The position numbers and the translations under genes are program-made. Below the pieces are notes generated by a model that made no database searches, was not told where the DNA came from, and was given only the letters and a program-made list of their open reading frames with translations. Positions 59,341 to 64,000 of a stretch of 64,000 nt of DNA are shown piece by piece. The stretch lies in NCBI GenBank assembly GCA_965279705.1, contig OZ257257.1, positions 2,914,001 to 2,978,000 on the forward strand, given 5' to 3'. The DNA is from Stagnimonas sp965279705. GTDB taxonomy: Bacteria; Pseudomonadota; Gammaproteobacteria; Nevskiales; Nevskiaceae. Position 1 is the stretch's first letter; each line of letters starts with the position of its first letter.

Positions 59341-60107
59341 CACGAGGCAGCCGGAATGATGCGGCGCGGCACCCAGCGGCCTTGGCCGACGGCGGTCGCG
59401 TCGCGCAAGGTTTGCGCGACATAAGCTTGTGCCGTTTCCAGCGCCAACTCGACCGACTCGCCCAAAGCCAAGCGCGCCGCGATGGCCGCTGCCAGCGTGC
59501 AGCCAGCACCGTGGAAATGCCCTGCAATGCGCGCGTGCTTGAACACCCTCACCCCGCTCTGGCTGTACCAGCGGTTATGCACGACGGCATCGGGTTCGTC
59601 CCCGCCGGTGATAAGCACGTGTCGAGCGCCCATTGCCAACAGTCGCTCGCCAGCGGCATCCAGTCCCTCACATCCCGTCCAGCGCCGTGCCTCGGCGGCG
59701 TTGGGTGTGAGTACCGTGCAATGCGGGAACAATGCCTCGCCGAACGCATGCGCAAAACCCTGGCCGACCAGTTCGCGCCCTCCACCCGCGCGCAGGATGG
59801 GGTCGATGACCACCGGCTTGTTGCAGCGGGCGAGCACATCCGCCAGCACCGGCAACTGCGCGGCATCGCCCAGCAAGCCAATCTTGATCGCATCGACGCT
59901 GCAATCGGCCAGCAGCACGGCCAGTTGCTGCTGCAGCAGCGCGGGCTCCACGGCGATGCTGCGCGTGACGTTGCGGGTGTCCTGCACGGTTAAAGCGGTG
60001 ACCACCGCCAGCGCGTGCGCGCCCTGTGCGGCAACTGCTTCGATGTCTGCCTGGATGCCAGCCCCGCCGGTGGGATCAAGCCCGGAACAACACAACACAT
60101 TCGCCAT
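59340..60107 (-). CDS. thiD: Hydroxymethylpyrimidine (phosphate) kinase
   Basis: A 255-residue ribokinase-fold enzyme that phosphorylates HMP and HMP-P. N-terminal blocks are CSGLDPTGGAGIQADI and VVTALTVQDT, and the C-terminal anion hole is HFHGAGCTLAAAIAA. First of the thiD-thiE-hemL series. No TPP riboswitch was recognised in the upstream gap. Confidence 0.96.
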   Translation of the reverse strand: MANVLCCSGLDPTGGAGIQADIEAVAAQGAHALAVVTALTVQDTRNVTRSIAVEPALLQQQLAVLLADCSVDAIKIGLLGDAAQLPVLADVLARCNKPVVIDPILRAGGGRELVGQGFAHAFGEALFPHCTVLTPNAAEARRWTGCEGLDAAGERLLAMGARHVLITGGDEPDAVVHNRWYSQSGVRVFKHARIAGHFHGAGCTLAAAIAARLALGESVELALETAQAYVAQTLRDATAVGQGRWVPRRIIPAAS

Positions 60108-60448
60108 CTCCGCTCCTGGTCATCCAAGCCCCAACCTTGTGCGTCGCAACATGACGCAGGAAGTCTTATGCACAAGGAAGAGGCAGGCGACGCTGAAAGC
60201 CCCTCTATGGCGTCATTTTTCCGTCAGAATCCCGTAACAATTGTGTATGCCCTTGTTTTTGAGCATTTATTTCACTTGCTTACAAAATCATCTTTAGTCC
60301 AGAACCATCGCAACCATGCGGCTTACGGCCTGCGCCAAGATGCTTATCAACAAAGTTATCCACAGAAATTGTGTGCAGAACGGCTTAATTGATGTATTTC
60401 AGCTGGTTACAGCAACTACCTAAAGTGATGCGCTAGGTATTGGCCGTA
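60108..60448. other. AT-rich intergenic region without a supported gene
   Basis: A 341-bp gap between the 5' end of thiD and the 3' end of the DUF1249 gene, clearly richer in A and T than its surroundings. It contains DnaA-box-like 9-mers (listed separately) and a stretch near 60230-60300 with a likely promoter character (TTACAAAATC and similar). A plus-strand reading frame of about 125 codons crosses it but overlaps thiD, lacks an RBS and has no recognisable motif; I do not call it. Confidence 0.5.
60166..60364 (+). other. Cluster of DnaA-box-like 9-mers
   Basis: TTATGCACA at 60166-60174 and TTATCCACA at 60356-60364 both match TTATNCACA exactly. TTATCAACA at 60344-60352 differs at one position and sits 12 bases from the last in the same orientation. 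Three such sites in one short AT-rich gap are more than expected by chance in GC-rich DNA, though no dnaA, dnaN or gyrB is nearby. Confidence 0.45.
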
Positions 60449-60931
60449 TTAAGCCCGCGCTTTGCGGGGCCGGGCGACATGTGCAAAACCATGCCCGTGA
60501 TGCAGCAGGTATTGCAGCCATTTCGAGAGCATCACGTTGCGGCTCCACTGGTCGTGCAGATAAGCCTCGGCCTCGGCCTTGTTGCCATCCTGCGAGAGCC
60601 ATGGCGGCCGGCCGGTGTAGCGCAGCGTCTCGGCCACGCGCGCATCGCGATAGACCTTGATCCAGAAATCCGGCGATAGACGAATGCCTTCCGGCTCGCG
60701 GAACTCGTAGGTGAGCCTGAACTCGACCGTGTAGGGCGCGCGCTCCACCACCAGCAGATGCAGCGGCAGATCCGTTTCCGATTTTGATACCGCGTGATCG
60801 AACGGCAGTTCGAGTTCGGGGTTGAGCTGCTCCAGCAGCGCGAAGTTGCGCTCGTAGAGATCGATGAGGTGCGCCAGTCGCCGCGTCGTCGTGGCAGGTG
60901 GCGGCAATCGCTGAAGGGTCGGGATTTTCAT
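60449..60931 (-). CDS. DUF1249 family protein (YqiB-like)
   Basis: A 160-residue cytoplasmic protein of unknown function. Family features are RLAHLIDLYERNFALLEQL near the N-terminus, then VERAPYTVEFRLTYEF, PDFWIKVYRDARVAETL and a basic tail. In E. coli the homologue yqiB lies beside nudF and cpdA, but neither is here. Divergent from pgm with a 50-bp gap. Confidence 0.85.
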   Translation of the reverse strand: MKIPTLQRLPPPATTTRRLAHLIDLYERNFALLEQLNPELELPFDHAVSKSETDLPLHLLVVERAPYTVEFRLTYEFREPEGIRLSPDFWIKVYRDARVAETLRYTGRPPWLSQDGNKAEAEAYLHDQWSRNVMLSKWLQYLLHHGHGFAHVARPRKARA

Positions 60932-60981
60932 GAGTGCCTAAGATATGCGACTAACTACCCATCTCTGCAAGCCCCGCACCA

Positions 60982-62613
60982 ATGCCGACACGCGAAATCA
61001 CGACAAAACCTTATCCCGATCAAAAGTTCGGCACGGCAGGCTTGCGCAAGAAGGTTGCGGTGTTCCAGCAACCGCACTATCTCGAGAATCTGTTGCAGGC
61101 AGTGTTCGATTGCGTACCCGAGTTGCGCGGCAAAACGCTGGTCATCGGCGGCGACGGCCGCTTTCACAATCGCGCAGCCATCCAGACTGCAATCGCAATG
61201 GCAGCCGCCAACGGCGTGACCAAGGTCATCGTCGGCCAGGGCGGCATCGTCTCGACGCCGGCGGTATCCCATCTCATCCGCTTGAAAGCTGCGGCGGGCG
61301 GTTTCGTGTTCAGCGCCAGCCACAACCCGGCCGGACCGGATGGCGACTTCGGCGTGAAGTTCAACATCGCCAATGGCGGTCAAGCCGGTGAAACCACCAC
61401 CGATCGCATCTTTGCGCGCACCAAGGAAATCGCCGCCTATCGTCTCAGCGACGGCGCCAAGATTGATCTCGATCGTCGCGGTATTTCGCGCCTGGACGAT
61501 TGCGAAGTCGAAGTGATTGATGGCGTCGCCGATTACGCCGCGCTCATGCAGAAACTGTTCGACTTCGACCGCATGAAAGACTGGCTCAAGCGCGGTGGTC
61601 GCGTCTGTTTCGATGCCATGCACGCGGTCACTGGGCCGTATGCGCAGCGCATTCTCGTCGACCTGTTGAACGCCCCTGCCGACAGCCTGCTCAATGCCAC
61701 GCCTTTGGAAGATTTTGGCGGCGGCCATCCAGACCCGAACCTGATCTACGCCAAGCATCTCGTCGATCTTTCCAACAGCGCGCCATCGCCGGAGTTGCTG
61801 GCGGCCAGTGATGGCGACGGCGACCGCAACATGATCTTGGGCGCGGGCGTTTTCATTTCTCCTGGCGACTCTCTGGCGATGCTCGCCGCGCACTTGCACA
61901 AGCTGCCTGGTTACAAGAGCGGCATCGCGGGCATCGCACGCTCCATGCCCACCTGCCGCGCGGCGGATGTGGTGGCTGCACATCTGAAAGTGCCCTGCTT
62001 CGAGACCCCCACGGGCTGGAAGTTTTTCTGCAATCTGCTCGATGCCGACCGCATCACGCTCTGTGGCGAAGAGAGCTTCGGTACCGGCTCGACGCATGTG
62101 CGCGAGAAGGACGGCCTCTGGGCCGTGCTGGCCTGGCTCAACGTGCTGGCCGTGACCGGCAAGACCATGCTGGAAATTGCCACCGCACACTGGGCGCAAC
62201 ATGGCCGCCACTACTACCAGCGCCACGATTACGACGAGCTACCCACCGAAAAAGCGCAGGCCGTGCTGGACGGTTTGAAAGCACAGTTCGCCACCCTGCC
62301 CGGCCAAACGCTTGGCCAGTGGACCGTCACCAGCGCCGACGAATTTGCCTATGACGATCCCATCGACGGCAGCCGCGCCACAGCTCAGGGCTTGCGCGTG
62401 GTGTTCGGCGATGCGGCGCGACTCATCCTGCGGCTCTCCGGCACCGGCACCAAGGGTGCAACGGTGCGCGTTTACTTCGAGCGTTACGAGCAGGCACCCG
62501 CGTTGCTGGCCATGACCACGCGCGATGCCCTGAACCCCTTGGTGGCGATTGCAGAAAAGCTGTTGCGATTGACGGAGCTGACCGGTCGCAAGGGGCCGGA
62601 TGTGGTGACCTGA
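60982..62613 (+). CDS. pgm: Phosphoglucomutase (alpha-D-glucose specific)
   Basis: A 543-residue alpha-D-phosphohexomutase that interconverts glucose-1- and glucose-6-phosphate. Domain 1 has the phosphoserine loop FSASHNPAGPDGDFGVKFN (about residue 111), domain 2 the metal loop DGDGDRNM (about 276), domain 3 CGEESFGTGS and domain 4 RLSGTGTKGATVRVY. The start PYPDQKFGTAGLRKKV is typical of eukaryote-like PGM1-class enzymes. It supplies glucose-1-P for glycogen, trehalose or envelope sugars. A terminator follows. Confidence 0.96.
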   Translation: MPTREITTKPYPDQKFGTAGLRKKVAVFQQPHYLENLLQAVFDCVPELRGKTLVIGGDGRFHNRAAIQTAIAMAAANGVTKVIVGQGGIVSTPAVSHLIRLKAAAGGFVFSASHNPAGPDGDFGVKFNIANGGQAGETTTDRIFARTKEIAAYRLSDGAKIDLDRRGISRLDDCEVEVIDGVADYAALMQKLFDFDRMKDWLKRGGRVCFDAMHAVTGPYAQRILVDLLNAPADSLLNATPLEDFGGGHPDPNLIYAKHLVDLSNSAPSPELLAASDGDGDRNMILGAGVFISPGDSLAMLAAHLHKLPGYKSGIAGIARSMPTCRAADVVAAHLKVPCFETPTGWKFFCNLLDADRITLCGEESFGTGSTHVREKDGLWAVLAWLNVLAVTGKTMLEIATAHWAQHGRHYYQRHDYDELPTEKAQAVLDGLKAQFATLPGQTLGQWTVTSADEFAYDDPIDGSRATAQGLRVVFGDAARLILRLSGTGTKGATVRVYFERYEQAPALLAMTTRDALNPLVAIAEKLLRLTELTGRKGPDVVT

Positions 62614-62640
62614 CTCGCAACACACACTGTTTTGCAGGCA

Positions 62641-62683
62641 CAAAAAAGCCGCCCCGCGCAGAACGCGGGGCGGCTTTTTATTG
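62641..62683. terminator. Bidirectional terminator between pgm and the OmpA-family gene
   Basis: A long GC stem (62642-62658 with 62664-62679, loop CAGAA) is flanked by six As and five Ts. It serves both convergent genes. Confidence 0.92.
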
Positions 62684-62687
62684 CGGC

Positions 62688-63833
62688 TTACTGCTTGGTA
62701 ACCTTGAACTCGACGCGGCGGTTTTCAGCGCGGCCGTCCTTGGTCTTGTTGCTTGCCACGGGCTGGCTCTCGCCCAGACCGGTTGCTTCGACGCGGCTGC
62801 TTTCGATGCCGCTTTCAATCAGATAAGCGCGTGCCGAGTTTGCGCGCTGCTTCGAGAGCTTGAGGTTGTAAGCATCTGCACCCACCGAGTCGGTGTGGCC
62901 TTCGATGAGCAGGCTCATGGTCGGCTGACCGCGCAGACCGTCAGCAACCTTGTCGAGCGACAGCTTCGCACCCGAGGTCAGGTTTGCAGAGTTGAACTCG
63001 AAGTTGATGTCGTGCAGCACGATCTTGGCCGCCTTGATGGCGCAGCCACGCTCGTCCACTTTCAGACCCAATGGCGTGCCGGGGCAAGCATCGTTGCTAT
63101 CCAGAATGCCGTCTTGGTCACTGTCTTTCGGCGGCATGGGCGGAGGTGGCAGCGGCAGCGGGCAGCCAACGCTGTCGACCTGCAGGCCCGGCAAGGTGCC
63201 GGGGCACTGGTCAACGCGGTCAATCACGCCATCGCCATCGCTGTCGGCCGGAGGTGCAGGCGGCACGTAGGGTGCGGGCGGAGGGGCAATAACGGGATCG
63301 GGACCAAAGGCGACTTGCAGACCAGCGTTGATGCGCGTGTCCCACAGCTGGTCACGACCGGCAATCAACTCGTTGTCATGCACGCGATAGCGCTTGGCAT
63401 CGACACGGAGGGACACCAGGCCATCAGCGGTCAGATCGGCAAGGAAGCCACCGCCGGCATTGATGAAGGTGTAGCCGCGCTCGGGACCATTGCGGTCTTC
63501 ATACTGCGCGCCGCTGCCCACCAGCAAAAAAGGTGCGAAACGACCGCTGCGGGTAAAGGGATAAATCGCCAGATCCAGTCCTGCACCCCACTCCTTGTCG
63601 AAGCTATTGGTGCTGTTGTCCATACGCAGACCAAATATGTTCAGCTCGCTGGCCAAGTATTGATTCACGGGCAGGCCGAGCAGCAAGGTTGCGCCGTAGC
63701 CTTCCTTGTTGTTACGCAGGTTGTCGCCATCGATATACGTGCCTTGCAGGCCGTAATAGGGCTGAGCATTGGCCGCGATTGCGGTGTGTGCGGCGCCTGC
63801 CAGGATGGCAGCGGCCAATAACTTTTTCTTCAT
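62688..63833 (-). CDS. OmpA-family outer-membrane protein with thrombospondin type 3 repeats
   Basis: A 381-residue protein: signal peptide (to about residue 22, ending ANA), an eight-stranded barrel domain (residues 23-190), a Pro-rich hinge (PPPAPYVPPAPP), two calcium-binding TSP3-type repeats (DSDGDGVIDRVDQCPGT and DSDQDGILDSNDACPGT), and a C-terminal OmpA domain with the peptidoglycan-binding LLIEGHTDSVGADAYNLKLS and NRRVEF. It tethers the outer membrane to the cell wall. The RBS is AGAGGAAA. The 167 bases upstream to the window end hold its presumed promoter, without a distinct motif. Confidence 0.93.
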   Translation of the reverse strand: MKKKLLAAAILAGAAHTAIAANAQPYYGLQGTYIDGDNLRNNKEGYGATLLLGLPVNQYLASELNIFGLRMDNSTNSFDKEWGAGLDLAIYPFTRSGRFAPFLLVGSGAQYEDRNGPERGYTFINAGGGFLADLTADGLVSLRVDAKRYRVHDNELIAGRDQLWDTRINAGLQVAFGPDPVIAPPPAPYVPPAPPADSDGDGVIDRVDQCPGTLPGLQVDSVGCPLPLPPPPMPPKDSDQDGILDSNDACPGTPLGLKVDERGCAIKAAKIVLHDINFEFNSANLTSGAKLSLDKVADGLRGQPTMSLLIEGHTDSVGADAYNLKLSKQRANSARAYLIESGIESSRVEATGLGESQPVASNKTKDGRAENRRVEFKVTKQ

Positions 63834-64000
63834 GATCGAGTTTCCTCTTGAGTGGATGAGTCCGCCACGCTGTTTGCCGCGTGAGTTTTATCAATGGCGA
63901 ATCGATGCCTTTTGATGGCTGCATCCTGAATACAGGCTCTTAACTTTGGCTGAACCTGAACACGTGCGTTTACGAAGGCATGCTGCTGAGTTCTGAATAA

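Noticed and set aside
60108..60180. TPP riboswitch before thiD
   Set aside because: No CTGAGA and ACCTGA-type conserved segments were found upstream of the start.
60015..60392. Plus-strand frame of about 125 codons in the gap upstream of thiD
   Set aside because: Starts inside thiD, lacks an RBS, and its sequence shows no family features.
60108..60448. Chromosomal replication origin
   Set aside because: Only three DnaA-like boxes, with no dnaA, dnaN, gyrB, rpmH or parAB genes nearby; kept as a box cluster only.

Overview
The window is a stretch of chromosome from a GC-rich Gram-negative proteobacterium. Gene content and order (rpoH-ftsX-ftsE-ftsY, hemL-thiE-thiD, spoT/recG/gmk/rpoZ, yicC, ubiA, a DUF1249 gene, GlyGly-CTERM exoproteins, many Tat and lipoprotein signals) fit a Gammaproteobacterium. 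I lean towards a Nevskiales/Solimonadaceae-like lineage, but a Betaproteobacterium is not excluded. Nearly all the DNA is coding. I see no rRNA, tRNA, transposase, prophage or CRISPR array.

Layout. 1-3.8 kb: transporter, amidase and dipeptide epimerase, probably a peptide or amide scavenging operon. 3.9-8.2 kb: minus-strand operon of a Tat-lipoprotein FAD oxidase, an exported-looking PLP enzyme and a CHASE-GGDEF diguanylate cyclase. 8.3-14.5 kb: neutral-ceramidase-like lipoprotein, glycosyltransferase, glutathione peroxidase, esterase, ubiA and a cupin. 14.5-15.45 kb: a small accessory island of orphan ORFs with integron attC-type recombination sites and REP-like palindromes. 15.45-23.1 kb: PhoD phosphatase, recQ, a second diguanylate cyclase and spoT. 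23.1-28.7 kb: two tandem M4 metalloproteases with GlyGly-CTERM sorting tails, each behind a sigma-54-type promoter. 28.9-32.7 kb: ridA, recG and an Old Yellow Enzyme. 32.7-36.1 kb: minus-strand adhC-membrane protein-fghA-gmk-rpoZ. 36.2-46.2 kb: a second PhoD, yicC, glutamine cyclotransferase, a MOSC protein, a DUF885 peptidase, a frameshifted secreted hydrolase and an acyl-CoA dehydrogenase. 46.4-53.6 kb: cobalamin-type phosphatase and binding protein, nikR, a copper-type uptake operon (DUF2946, PCuAC, TonB receptor, PepSY) and exbD. 53.7-60.1 kb: rpoH with a CIRCE-like operator, ftsX-ftsE-ftsY, hemL, thiE and thiD. 60.1-64 kb: an AT-rich gap with DnaA-box-like 9-mers, a DUF1249 gene, phosphoglucomutase and an OmpA-family porin.

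Functional threads. The envelope and exterior are heavily served: two Tat PhoD lipoproteins, a ceramidase, two M4 proteases, esterases and other lipoproteins suggest a scavenger of phosphate esters, lipids and protein. Stress and signalling functions (spoT, rpoZ, rpoH, two diguanylate cyclases) are interleaved with these. The observations most worth following are the paired GG-N10-GC promoters with a shared leader palindrome before the M4 genes, the integrase-less gene cassettes near 15 kb, the CIRCE-like site over the rpoH promoter, and the oxidase/PLP/CHASE-GGDEF operon.

All start sites, domain calls and regulatory sites come from reading the sequence. No database search was run.
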